Shown piece by piece: positions 24,335 through 31,942 of a DNA stretch of 58,219 nt; position 1 is the first letter of the stretch; each line of letters starts with the position of its first letter. The position numbers and the translations under genes are program-made. The notes beneath the pieces are model-generated. The model had not been told where the DNA came from and searched no databases. It saw only the letters and a program-made list of their open reading frames with translations. The stretch is taken from NCBI GenBank assembly GCA_019694805.1, contig JAIBBG010000015.1, positions 1-58,219 of the forward strand, in the 5' to 3' direction. This stretch comes from Flavobacteriales bacterium (GTDB lineage: Bacteria; Bacteroidota; Bacteroidia; Flavobacteriales_D; Sanyastnellaceae).

Positions 24335-25218
24335 TTATAGGCCAGGAGTGTTTTCCAAGCACTTGAAATGTCCCCGTTGCGAAGGAGTGATTGCGCTCTT
24401 TCGTGCAACTTCATTTCCAAAGTGGCTGAATCGTTTTCGTAATCAATAAAGAGTTCTGATAATTCAGTCAACTTGTATTCATTGACTGATGTCTCATCGG
24501 GAATTTTTTCTACCCCGGCCAATCGCGCAAGATCGCTTCCAGTCAATACCGAAGATGTGCGAATATCTTGTGGCAGTTGATCAAAGCCAATTCCGATTTC
24601 AGTTGTGGGTTGAACCAACTGAAACAATCCCTGATTTGAACGTGAATACCAATGTCCGCCCATTCTGGCAACGAGATCAATTTTTTCTGGAGAGATTCGT
24701 CCATCAGCATCAAAGATGTTTTCATGGAAATGCATCAATACCACTTCACACAGAATGAGATTGCCCGCACCGCCTTGATCTCCGAGTGGTATCACATCAA
24801 TCACTTTGCATTCCATTTGAACCGGTGATTCACTCACGCGCGGAGGTGCTACCATTTCAGATGCAATAGGGGTAAGTCCGGCTTTTTCAAACTCACTCAC
24901 TCCTTCAGCATATTCTGTGCTGGCCAATGAGGTCTGATGAACCAATTCGTAATTCACCACATTCACAACACATTCTTTGTTCTTCAGGATATTTTCTAAA
25001 GTGTGTTTCGTGGTATTGTCGCGACCTCTTCTTGCAGGTGAAAATGCGAGGACTGGAGGATTCGAACTAAAAACATTGAAAAAACTAAATGGCGCAAGGT
25101 TGTGTCGGCCTTGCTCATCCACAGTGCTGACAAAAGCAATAGGGCGAGGCCCAACTGATCCCAACAAATATTGATGACGCTTGGGTTGCGGTATTTCTGA
25201 AGGTACTACTCGTAACAT
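24328..25218 (-). CDS. Flavin reductase family protein (FMN-binding split barrel)
   Basis: 296-residue protein. The FMN-binding domain at about 10-200 shows YLLGSVGPRPIAFVSTVDEQG, HNLAPFSFFNVFSSNPPVLAFS and NTTKHTLENILKNKECVVNVV, the usual signature of flavin reductase-like proteins. A helical C-terminal extension of about 60 residues follows, with no known function. Enzymes of this type reduce FMN or use it as cofactor; substrate unknown. The start at 25218 (MLRVVPSEIPQP) is chosen. The upstream frame to 25437 translates the antisense of purE and has cysteine-rich, shadow-like composition. It lies 11 nt after the purE stop, so the two genes are cotranscribed. Confidence 0.88.
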   Translation of the reverse strand: MLRVVPSEIPQPKRHQYLLGSVGPRPIAFVSTVDEQGRHNLAPFSFFNVFSSNPPVLAFSPARRGRDNTTKHTLENILKNKECVVNVVNYELVHQTSLASTEYAEGVSEFEKAGLTPIASEMVAPPRVSESPVQMECKVIDVIPLGDQGGAGNLILCEVVLMHFHENIFDADGRISPEKIDLVARMGGHWYSRSNQGLFQLVQPTTEIGIGFDQLPQDIRTSSVLTGSDLARLAGVEKIPDETSVNEYKLTELSELFIDYENDSATLEMKLHERAQSLLRNGDISSAWKTLLAYNH

Positions 25219-25229
25219 GGACTTATGTT

Positions 25230-25715
25230 TTATTTGTTCTGCGACATTTCTTGCACAGAATCCATCACTTTCTTTTTGAGTTCTTCTTTGAATGAAGCAA
25301 TGCGCGCAAGGACTGCAGCATCGGATGAGCCAATAATTTGGGCAGCCAGGATTCCGGCATTCCGTCCGCCATTGAGCGCTACAGTGGCTACTGGAACGCC
25401 TGCAGGCATTTGCAGTATGGAGAGCACGCTGTCCCATCCATCAATTGAATTGGATGATTTGATGGGCACTCCAATAACCGGAAGTGGTGTGAGTGATGCG
25501 GTCATGCCCGGTAAATGCGCTGCACCACCGGCGCCGGCAACGATGACCTTTAACCCCCTTGATGCAGCTTGTTGTGCATATTCGAACATACGTTCTGGCG
25601 TGCGGTGCGCACTAACCACGGTTATTTCGTATTGAATACCAAGCAGATGAAGTACATCCGCTGCTTCCTGCATCACCGGCAGGTCGCTTTTACTACCCAT
25701 TATGATTCCGACCAT
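25230..25715 (-). CDS. purE: 5-(carboxyamino)imidazole ribonucleotide mutase PurE
   Basis: Class I PurE of de novo purine synthesis, converting N5-CAIR to CAIR. The 161-residue product carries [13 protein letters not shown] (phosphate/substrate loop), [11 protein letters not shown] with the catalytic histidine, [15 protein letters not shown] and [10 protein letters not shown], then [20 protein letters not shown]. The start at 25715 is decided by the promoter: TAACTTTG at 25731-25738 would lie inside longer frames starting at 25742 or 25784. PurK is not adjacent. It shares a divergent promoter region with a nucleoside permease, which fits a purine supply theme. Confidence 0.95.
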   Translation of the reverse strand: MVGIIMGSKSDLPVMQEAADVLHLLGIQYEITVVSAHRTPERMFEYAQQAASRGLKVIVAGAGGAAHLPGMTASLTPLPVIGVPIKSSNSIDGWDSVLSILQMPAGVPVATVALNGGRNAGILAAQIIGSSDAAVLARIASFKEELKKKVMDSVQEMSQNK

Positions 25716-25730
25716 TGCAAATCTTTGCGG

Positions 25731-25759
25731 CAAAGTTATCATGTGTGATGGTTGATCAA
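25731..25759 (-). promoter_or_regulatory. purE promoter (-33 and -7)
   Basis: Minus-strand TTG (25757-25759), 18-bp spacer, TAACTTTG (25731-25738). The box lies 15 bp before the purE ATG. Confidence 0.7.
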
Positions 25760-25765
25760 TGCGGT

Positions 25766-25773
25766 TATATTTG
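25766..25773 (+). promoter_or_regulatory. -7 promoter box for the nucleoside permease gene
   Basis: TATATTTG, 18 bp before the ATG at 25792. It is back-to-back with the purE promoter. Confidence 0.65.
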
Positions 25774-25791
25774 GCCCAAACCACAAATCAT

Positions 25792-27039
25792 ATGATTCGT
25801 CTGAGACTGACTTTTCTCGGTTTTATGCAGTTCTTCGTTTGGGGCGCATGGCTCATCACCATTGGTACATATTGCTTCAATGCGAAAGGCTGGACGGGTG
25901 CTCAATTCGGAGCAATTTTTTCAACCCTTGCTTTGTCATCGCTTTTTATGCCGGCCATTACCGGAATTATTGCTGACCGATGGATCAATGCGGAAAAGCT
26001 CTACGGAATACTACACATTTGTTATGGATTGGTCTTGTTGTATGTCCCGCAGGTAAATGATCCTGACACATTGTACTATGTGATTTTCGCAGCGATGATA
26101 TTCTATATGCCTACGATTTCACTTTCCAATTCCATATCGTATACCATTCTCAAGAACAATGGGTATGATGTCGTCAAAACGTTTCCACCGATCAGAGTGT
26201 GGGGAACCATTGGTTTTATCGTTGCCATGTGGATCACCAATCTCACAGATAGCAAAGACAATGCGAATCAATTCTTGATTGCTTCTTTTGTGGCTATTGG
26301 ATTGGGAATTTACTCTTTTACATTACCTAAATGTCCACCAGCTAAAGCTATAGCTTCCAATGCATCGTTTACTGAACAGTTAGGACTCAAGGCGTTCAAA
26401 TTGTTCGCCAATTACCGCATGGCGTTGTTTTTCATCTTCTCGATGTTTCTTGGCGCTGCGCTTCAACTGACCAACATGTATGGTGATTCATTTCTGGATG
26501 ACTTCAAACGTTTCCCGGAATACTCCAATTCACTTGTGGTGAAATATTCGACCATCATCATGTCGATTTCACAAATTTCTGAGACACTTTTCATCCTCAC
26601 CATTCCTTTTTTCCTCAAAAGATTTGGTATCAAACAAGTCATGTTGTTCTCGATGCTGGCTTGGGTATTGCGTTTCGGATTGTTTGCGTATGGCGATCCT
26701 GCCGGTGGCTTGTGGATGATCATCCTTTCGTGTGTGGTGTACGGAATGGCTTTCGATTTTTTCAATATCTCCGGTTCCTTGTTCGTGGAAACGACAACCG
26801 ACCACAACATACGCTCCAGTGCTCAGGGTTTATTTATGATGATGACCAATGGCTTCGGTGCATTCTTCGGAAGTAAAGTGAGTGGATATGTGATCGATCA
26901 ATTCTTCATCATGGAAACTGGTGATAAGAATTGGCATGGCATCTGGCTCAGCTTTGCCATCTATGCTTTGGTGATTGCCATTCTCTTCCTGGTCATGTTC
27001 AAGTCGCCGGATGACAAGGTGAAAGAATTCACTCATTGA
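25792..27039 (+). CDS. MFS nucleoside permease (NupG/XapB type)
   Basis: Twelve-helix inner-membrane transporter of 415 residues. The start RLRLTFLGFMQFFVWGAWLI is the hallmark of the nucleoside:H+ symporter family, as are WTGAQFGAIFSTLALSSLFMP and PPIRVWGTIGFIVAMW. It would import nucleosides with protons. The cytosolic loop between helices 6 and 7 is short (KCPPAKAIASNASFTEQLG). The start at 25792 follows the promoter box by 18 bp; the ATG at 25759 lies upstream of it. Divergent from purE, it may be coordinated with purine supply. Its stop abuts the stop of the convergent S4 gene with no gap. Confidence 0.9.
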   Translation: MIRLRLTFLGFMQFFVWGAWLITIGTYCFNAKGWTGAQFGAIFSTLALSSLFMPAITGIIADRWINAEKLYGILHICYGLVLLYVPQVNDPDTLYYVIFAAMIFYMPTISLSNSISYTILKNNGYDVVKTFPPIRVWGTIGFIVAMWITNLTDSKDNANQFLIASFVAIGLGIYSFTLPKCPPAKAIASNASFTEQLGLKAFKLFANYRMALFFIFSMFLGAALQLTNMYGDSFLDDFKRFPEYSNSLVVKYSTIIMSISQISETLFILTIPFFLKRFGIKQVMLFSMLAWVLRFGLFAYGDPAGGLWMIILSCVVYGMAFDFFNISGSLFVETTTDHNIRSSAQGLFMMMTNGFGAFFGSKVSGYVIDQFFIMETGDKNWHGIWLSFAIYALVIAILFLVMFKSPDDKVKEFTH

Positions 27040-27453
27040 TTATGATGTGAACGGACCATTCAGGTCGGCATCATCAAATTCACTGAAGTCGAAATCGGTA
27101 TAATCATCAAGATCTCGTCTTTCTTTTTTCGTTGGTCTACCAAGTCCGCGTGGCCTTTCATTTTTGTATTGAAGTCTGATGAGCTCAAGTTTTTTCAACT
27201 CATCGGCCGCTGTTACATCTGTCGCAAAACTTGAAACGAGCTTAGCTCCAAGTCGGGCAGGAGGGAAGTTGATCACTTGATAAGAAAAATGAACTGGCCC
27301 TTTTCGAACACGAATTACATCATTCAACTTTAACTCGCGACTGGCTTTCACCAATTCGTCATTGACCCATACTTTATCAGTCTTACAGGATACTGCCGCC
27401 TGTGATCTTGTTTTGAAGACGCGAATACACCACAGATATTTATCGATACGCAT
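27040..27453 (-). CDS. S4-domain RNA-binding protein (Hsp15/HslR-like)
   Basis: 137-residue RNA-binding protein. The S4 domain occupies the first 65 residues (MRIDKYLWCIRVFKTRSQA, then VWVNDELVKASRELKLNDVIRV), as in Hsp15, which binds stalled 50S subunits carrying nascent chains. Beyond it, a basic segment (NERPRGLGRPTKKERRDLDD) and a short acidic tail follow. The ribosome-rescue role is inferred from the family. It lies 14 nt downstream of dnaX on the same strand and is probably cotranscribed with it. Confidence 0.88.
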   Translation of the reverse strand: MRIDKYLWCIRVFKTRSQAAVSCKTDKVWVNDELVKASRELKLNDVIRVRKGPVHFSYQVINFPPARLGAKLVSSFATDVTAADELKKLELIRLQYKNERPRGLGRPTKKERRDLDDYTDFDFSEFDDADLNGPFTS

Positions 27454-27467
27454 GTCTGAAAACGGTG

Positions 27468-29189
27468 TCAGAAATCAATCTGCAGATTGAATTTTTTTCT
27501 CAGTGTTTCGAGTGATGGATTTTTTTGAACCAGGGCATCAAAACGCTGCTTCGAGGTTTGATACGTCGCTTTGATTTCTTCCTGTTTCAAAATTTCGATT
27601 TTGAAATCAAGACCACGGATATCGTATTCATTTCTGAGAAACTCAGTGAGGTGTGATCTATAGTCATTGAAATACATTTCCTGTGTGACACTTGGAAAAG
27701 CAACTCGAAGGGTATTGCCTAATTTCAGTTCGATCACAGCAACTTTAAATGCAGAATTCACCTGCATGTTGTGCTTCAGTTTTTGATCCGCAAATGCGTG
27801 CCATGCAGCGTGGATTTCCTCAGAAGTGTATTCTCTTGTAGCTACTTCTTTGACCTGTTCTACCACTTCTGCCATCGCCGCCTCTTTGGTCGCAGTCGCA
27901 GACATTGTTTTACGAATGCTGACAGATTCGGCCGATTTCAGGATGAGCCCCTTTTTACCAAGTGTGGCTGTAGTTGGCGCTACTGAAGGCGTTGTAAGAT
28001 GTGTACCTTGGGTTGATGGTGTAGAAACAGTTGGCTGAGAAACTGGTCTTGACGCTGTAGCAGCCGGTTTGGCCGCGACTTCACGACTACGAAAAGGCTT
28101 CAGTCTGAAGTTTTTTTTTTCGCCTTCTCTGTTGTTGTAGAGAATGCTTGCAAGCTTCATCAAGGTGAGTTCAACCAGTAGCCGCTGATGTTTACTACTG
28201 CGATATTGGGTATCGCATTCATTGATCATGGCCAATCCCTGTATCAGCAGTCGAAGATCCGCCGCTTGCGCCTGATCTTTATATTTTTCAGCAACATTGT
28301 CGCTCACTTCCATCAGTGAAATGGTCTGAGGGTCTTTGCTGACCAGCAGATTTCTGAAGTGATTGCCGAGGCCGGTAATGAAGTGATGGCCATCGAATCC
28401 TTTATTCAAAACTTCGTCAAAAAGAACGAGACAACTTGCCACGTCTTCTTTGAGGATAAAATCAGTGAGTCTGAAATAGTAATCGTAATCAAGCACATTC
28501 AAATTTTGAATGATCGCCTGATACGTGAGGTTGCGACCGCAGAATGCGACCACCTGATCGAAGATAGAGAGTGCATCGCGCATCGCTCCATCTGCTTTCT
28601 GAGCGATCACATGCAGTGCTTCAGGCTCTGCTGTGATGCCTTCTTTCCCTGCAATGGAGGCCAGATGTTCGGTCATGTCCTTAACCCTGATTCGGTTGAA
28701 ATCGAAAATCTGACATCTACTCAGAATCGTGGGAAGAATTTTATGCTTTTCTGTAGTCGCCAAAATAAAAATGGCGTGTGCTGGCGGTTCTTCCAGTGTC
28801 TTCAAAAAAGCATTGAATGCGGCTTGAGACAACATATGAACCTCGTCGATGATATAGACCTTGTATTGCCCAATCTGAGGTGGTATGCGAACACTATCTA
28901 CAATCGTTCTGATGTCTTCAACGGAGTTGTTGGAAGCGGCATCCAACTCGAAAATGTTGAATTGCAACTCATCAATGGGTTTCCCCAAAAGTCCATTCAC
29001 CGCCTTGGCGAAGATTCGTGCACAAGTTGTTTTGCCAACACCTCGAGGTCCGGTAAACAAATACGCTTGTGCAATCTGCTGATTGGCAATCGCACTTTGC
29101 AGCGTAGTGGTGATGTGCTTTTGCCCAACCACCGTCTCCCAGGTATCCGGGCGATACTTTCGTGCTGATACGATGAAATTCTCCGCCAT
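27468..29189 (-). CDS. dnaX: DNA polymerase III subunit gamma/tau
   Basis: Clamp-loader ATPase of the replicative polymerase, 573 residues. The AAA+ part shows SARKYRPDTWETVVGQ, Walker A GPRGVGKTT (47-55), FELDAASNNSVEDIR, YIIDEVHMLSQAAFNAFLK, the arginine-finger segment LSRCQIFDF and domain III. The usual four-cysteine zinc module between Walker A and LDAASNN is missing (AVNGLLGKPIDELQFNIFELD), as I recall for other Flavobacteriia. Residues 360-450 are a Ser/Thr/Ala/Pro-rich linker, followed by a tau-like C-terminal domain. At codons 357-360 the coding strand carries ten consecutive A, followed by CTTCAG-a-CTGAAG. The start at 29189 (MAENFIVSARKYRP) is preferred to 29207. Confidence 0.95.
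   Translation of the reverse strand: MAENFIVSARKYRPDTWETVVGQKHITTTLQSAIANQQIAQAYLFTGPRGVGKTTCARIFAKAVNGLLGKPIDELQFNIFELDAASNNSVEDIRTIVDSVRIPPQIGQYKVYIIDEVHMLSQAAFNAFLKTLEEPPAHAIFILATTEKHKILPTILSRCQIFDFNRIRVKDMTEHLASIAGKEGITAEPEALHVIAQKADGAMRDALSIFDQVVAFCGRNLTYQAIIQNLNVLDYDYYFRLTDFILKEDVASCLVLFDEVLNKGFDGHHFITGLGNHFRNLLVSKDPQTISLMEVSDNVAEKYKDQAQAADLRLLIQGLAMINECDTQYRSSKHQRLLVELTLMKLASILYNNREGEKKNFRLKPFRSREVAAKPAATASRPVSQPTVSTPSTQGTHLTTPSVAPTTATLGKKGLILKSAESVSIRKTMSATATKEAAMAEVVEQVKEVATREYTSEEIHAAWHAFADQKLKHNMQVNSAFKVAVIELKLGNTLRVAFPSVTQEMYFNDYRSHLTEFLRNEYDIRGLDFKIEILKQEEIKATYQTSKQRFDALVQKNPSLETLRKKFNLQIDF
28098..28121 (-). other. A10 slippery run and palindrome inside dnaX
   Basis: On the coding strand GAA is followed so that ten A (28120-28111) precede CTTCAGACTGAAG (28110-28098). 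An extra A gives E-K-K-K-L-Q-T-E-A-F-S-stop; one A fewer gives E-K-K-T-S-D-stop. Either slip yields a protein of about 361-367 residues, the size of a gamma-like subunit. Confidence 0.6.
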
Positions 29190-29265
29190 AGAGCGCAAAG
29201 ATGGCATCCATATTCGGCCATGCCATCAACATTTTGTCAACAATTCCGCAAGATCTTGGATGGTC

Positions 29266-30225
29266 CTAGTCTTGATAGTGAATCATCCAATTGATCCCGA
29301 ATTGATCGCGAAACGCGCCATAATATGCTCCCCAGAACATATCCTCCATGGGCATGGAAATTTCACCACCTTCTGACAGCGCATTGAAAAGCCTTAACGC
29401 TTCTTCCCGGCTCGATGGTTCAATGTTGATATGCATATTGTTTCCCTGAACGAGCTTGAAACCCATGCTCTCAGGTGCGTCCGTAGCCATCAGGTAATGT
29501 CCGGGTAGAATTTCCAATTCGGCGTGAATGATCAGTCTCTTCGTATCTGCATCCATAGGGGGCATTTCTGCTGGCATTTCAATATCTCCGAAACGTCGAA
29601 GACCTGAACCACGGAAATGGCCATTGAATACGCTTTGATAGAAGAGCATGGCAGCTTCTGTTTTACCTGCAAAATTCAAATAATGAGCAGTACGCGGTCT
29701 GACTTCTTGTCCACGTTCTTTTCTCAGGTTCATCATCGTGCACAAGTATGCCTCAAGGTTAGTCATCGCTGCAGTGAAGCCTTCTCGGAAGCCCATGGCT
29801 GCGATTTTTTCCAAATGTTCTTCAGACTTAAATTGAATGGTGATGTGTACCATGGTACCTTGTCCTTCAGAAACAAAATGGTTGTTCCAATGCATCCCTG
29901 GAAATTCTTCTGCGGCAAATCCATTTTCTTCACAAAAACTATCCTTGGCCGAATAACTTTTTCCGGGATCAATGGCCAAATAATCTGCCCTACACCAGTG
30001 TGATTCTCCTTCTGGACTGGTCATCGCATAAAGCCAAAAACCTCCCACACGAAAATCCATCTGTTTGGTGGACATTCGGTACGGATAAGGTGACCACCAC
30101 CTATCGAGAAGTTCTGGTTCTGTCCATGCACGCCAAACCAAATCCGGCGTGGCATCGAAATAACGTTTGAAGATCATTTTTTTCGCGGAGAGGTCTTTCT
30201 CCACTTCAAGTTTGTTGTTGTTCAT
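29266..30225 (-). CDS. Fusion of AHSA1-type SRPBCC domain and PhnB-like VOC domain
   Basis: Soluble 319-residue protein of two modules. Residues 1-165 are an AHSA1/START-like SRPBCC domain (IFKRYFDATPDLVWRAWTEP, WWSPYPYRM, a long amphipathic last helix GFREGFTAAMTNLEAYL). After a linker rich in Arg/Glu, residues 175-319 form a PhnB-like VOC domain (YLNFAGKTEAAMLFYQSVF, GHYLMATDAPESMGF, EMFWGAYYGAFRDQFGINW-like end). Such domains usually occur as separate genes, often neighbours; here they are one frame. Activity unknown; ligand binding or resistance roles are known for each family. It has its own upstream promoter with a leader of about 110 nt. Confidence 0.88.
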   Translation of the reverse strand: MNNNKLEVEKDLSAKKMIFKRYFDATPDLVWRAWTEPELLDRWWSPYPYRMSTKQMDFRVGGFWLYAMTSPEGESHWCRADYLAIDPGKSYSAKDSFCEENGFAAEEFPGMHWNNHFVSEGQGTMVHITIQFKSEEHLEKIAAMGFREGFTAAMTNLEAYLCTMMNLRKERGQEVRPRTAHYLNFAGKTEAAMLFYQSVFNGHFRGSGLRRFGDIEMPAEMPPMDADTKRLIIHAELEILPGHYLMATDAPESMGFKLVQGNNMHINIEPSSREEALRLFNALSEGGEISMPMEDMFWGAYYGAFRDQFGINWMIHYQD

Positions 30226-30314
30226 GATATCGGGATGATGTGTTTTTCTACTATTTCAGCGGGAAAAATGCTCAAGCATGGCTTAAGGAAATCTCTCGTT
30301 GACCAAATTGAATC

Positions 30315-30329
30315 ACTCAAGTGTTGAGT
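30315..30329. promoter_or_regulatory. Inverted repeat in the leader of the AHSA1-VOC gene
   Basis: A perfect ACTCAA-gtg-TTGAGT with T8 on its plus-strand side. It could be an operator or a small leader hairpin; no plus-strand gene ends here. Confidence 0.4.
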
Positions 30330-30342
30330 TTTTTTTCTACGG

Positions 30343-30374
30343 CAAATATATATGCAACCAAATGGTTTCGCAAA
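30343..30374 (-). promoter_or_regulatory. Promoter of the AHSA1-VOC gene (-33 and -7)
   Basis: Minus-strand TTTG (30371-30374), 20-bp spacer, TATATTTG (30343-30350). This is a full match to the Bacteroidota consensus. Confidence 0.72.
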
Positions 30375-30381
30375 TAATTTC

Positions 30382-30404
30382 AAAAAAAAGGCCCTGAGGC
30401 CTTT
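30382..30404 (-). terminator. Terminator of the glucan locus / 6S-like RNA
   Basis: Minus-strand AAAGGCC-tcag-GGCCTTT followed by TTTTT (30386-30382). The 7-bp stem is perfect, with the T run in the minus direction only. Confidence 0.85.
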
Positions 30405-30557
30405 CTTAACTCTTACCCCAGATCACGCAGTCGGGATCGTTTTAAGCTCTGAAAGCCAAAAAGGACGTGTATCTTATGTCGCAACCTCATGGGGTGCCCG
30501 TCGTTGCAAGCTTTCGGAGTCGTAATAGATTTCGACTGCATGAACTGGTTGAAGTGG
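30382..30557 (-). ncRNA. ssrS: Candidate 6S RNA (folded RNA of about 175 nt)
   Basis: On the minus strand a long-range fold is obvious. A closing helix pairs CCAGTTCATGCAGTCG (30548-30533) with CGACTGCGTGATCTGG (30433-30418), 15 of 16 positions paired counting one wobble. It extends outward past a small loop (CTT/AAG). Inside is a symmetric 13/13-nt bubble, then a second helix CTCCGAAAGC/GCTTTCAGAG (30519-30510, 30456-30447) and an apical hairpin GCAAC...GTTGC. The 3' bubble strand reads GCTTAAAACGA, similar to the AGCCUUAAAACUG stretch of E. coli 6S RNA as I remember it. A terminator follows at once. 6S RNA binds housekeeping RNA polymerase. I see no consensus promoter before it, so it may be processed from the upstream mRNA. 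Confidence 0.55.
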
Positions 30558-30565
30558 CGAGCTGA

Positions 30566-31417
30566 TCAGTCGCAATCCTGGAATGTGTATGCCTGATATG
30601 GTGGTGGGCCGGTATAAGTGAATCCGGGTGTCAAGACGTAGTACTTGATGAGATTCATATCAAAAGTCTCCGGAACAATACCTTGGAATAAATCGGATGG
30701 CAAAATCGTAAGTCGGAAAAGATCAGAAGTACCAACACGTTTCATTTTCAAAGCCGGTGTAGAACTTGCTAATTCAGGTGTGGTATAGTTGAACGCGGTG
30801 AAAACACTTTGTTCAACACGTAGGAAGAGATAACACGCATCATCACCTAAGTTTTGCAAAGCGGGATTGGTTTCTTGTGCGTTGTCATAAGTGATGGACA
30901 GAAAATCATCAGGTTTTGAAATTTCTGGGAAAGCACAATAAGGATCATCACACAATCTTGGTATAATCGTCACCTTTAAGTCTTCGGTTTTTGCTTCACC
31001 ACCATATTCACCGGCGTAAGCATTTCCATCTTTCATTTTAGCGAGGCAAGAAATACCTTTTGAGAAAAACTCAGTAGCTTCAACATCATAAAAGTCGGTG
31101 GGAAGAAAACGGATGCTATAAAGTTTATCACTCACTTTGGTCATGCGCATGGCTTCATTCGAATTGTTCCATGATCCATTGCCAACGGCAGGATCTGCCG
31201 GTGACCAAGTCCAGATATAAATAGAATCATCGGGATGTGCATTTAGACGGGCATTCAAACCAGAGTTCTGCACACCATCAGTTGTTTGAGCTACATTGAT
31301 GTAAAGCGTAATGGTGTCATTTTTACCTGTTGGAGAAGGTAAGATATATGCCGCCTGCGCGAGAGATTCAACCTGAATCAGCAGTCCAATAGCTATTATG
31401 AATATTAGTTTTTTCAT
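30566..31417 (-). CDS. Exported DUF4961-like protein of the glucan locus
   Basis: 283-residue exported protein (signal MKKLIFIIAIGLLIQVESLAQA, no lipobox). Its N-terminal half (SPTGKNDTITLYINVAQTTDG, DDSIYIWTWSPADPAVGNGSW, LYSIRFLPTDFYDV) resembles, by eye, the N-terminal domain of the GH13 amylase in this locus. A second similar module follows (PDDFLSITYDNAQETNPALQN). I assign it to the DUF4961-type proteins that accompany SusCD and amylases in alpha-glucan loci; a surface glucan-binding role is inferred. There is no T9SS tail. It begins 4 nt after the DUF5004 gene and is last in the operon. The candidate 6S RNA starts about 10 nt past its stop. Confidence 0.72.
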   Translation of the reverse strand: MKKLIFIIAIGLLIQVESLAQAAYILPSPTGKNDTITLYINVAQTTDGVQNSGLNARLNAHPDDSIYIWTWSPADPAVGNGSWNNSNEAMRMTKVSDKLYSIRFLPTDFYDVEATEFFSKGISCLAKMKDGNAYAGEYGGEAKTEDLKVTIIPRLCDDPYCAFPEISKPDDFLSITYDNAQETNPALQNLGDDACYLFLRVEQSVFTAFNYTTPELASSTPALKMKRVGTSDLFRLTILPSDLFQGIVPETFDMNLIKYYVLTPGFTYTGPPPYQAYTFQDCD

Positions 31418-31421
31418 CTGA

Positions 31422-31919
31422 TCAGTTAATTCTGTTGAAATTGAATTTGTAAATGGCCAGTGGAGTTGATGTTCCTGTTGCCGCGTCATAACAGTTTTTT
31501 TCGAGCTCAATGCTCAATGAATTGTCTGACTCGCGCACCACATCTCCGAGAAGCAATTCGAGGGTATCTGAAGAATTGTATAAGTAGAGGTATGTAGGAA
31601 ATTGTTCATTGTCAAATGCCCAAGTACCACCTGTGCCGAAATAGTTTTTACCCGGACCAGGCTGCACAGTATAGGTGCGGTCTTCTTTTACAAAGGTGAG
31701 CTGATATGGTGTTTCACCGGGTATGATGTAGAAGTCACTTAGGTCTCTTTCTTCTTTGATAGGGTTGTTTGGATCCTGTTGTACAAATGAAGAGATCTGC
31801 CAAGTACCTTGCATGCCAGCGAGTTTATCTGATGGATCACCAAGTTCACCCTTGAGTTCGGGTTTGCATGAATTCATCATCAGGGCAACAAATGAAATTC
31901 CGAATAATATCTTTTTCAT
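31422..31919 (-). CDS. DUF5004-type lipoprotein of the glucan locus
   Basis: 165-residue outer-membrane lipoprotein. The signal ends in ALMMNSC, then KPELKGELGDPSDKLAGMQ and GTWQISSFVQ, the lipocalin-like start of DUF5004/lipocalin-like proteins. The remaining strands (YQLTFVKEDRTYTV, WAFDNEQFPTYLYLY, IYKFNFNRIN) build a small beta-barrel. In Bacteroidota alpha-glucan loci a protein of this type often occupies the place of SusE. A binding role at the cell surface is inferred. It lies 23 nt after susD-like and 4 nt before the next gene, so it is clearly an operon member. Confidence 0.8.
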   Translation of the reverse strand: MKKILFGISFVALMMNSCKPELKGELGDPSDKLAGMQGTWQISSFVQQDPNNPIKEERDLSDFYIIPGETPYQLTFVKEDRTYTVQPGPGKNYFGTGGTWAFDNEQFPTYLYLYNSSDTLELLLGDVVRESDNSLSIELEKNCYDAATGTSTPLAIYKFNFNRIN

Positions 31920-31942
31920 GTTGGTCTTTTCTCAGGTTAAAA

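Noticed and set aside
25219..25437. N-terminal extension of the flavin reductase frame
   Set aside because: The extra 73 residues are antisense to purE, cysteine-rich and unlike the family; the family start is at 25218.
28359..29168. 269-residue plus-strand frame opposite dnaX
   Set aside because: It lies entirely antisense to a certain gene, has shadow-like composition and no promoter or homologous motif.
30405..30560. TPP riboswitch suggested by TGATCTGG and GGGGTGCCC
   Set aside because: The CTGAGA core and the second half of the pyrophosphate helix are missing, and the long-range helices and terminator fit a 6S-like RNA better.
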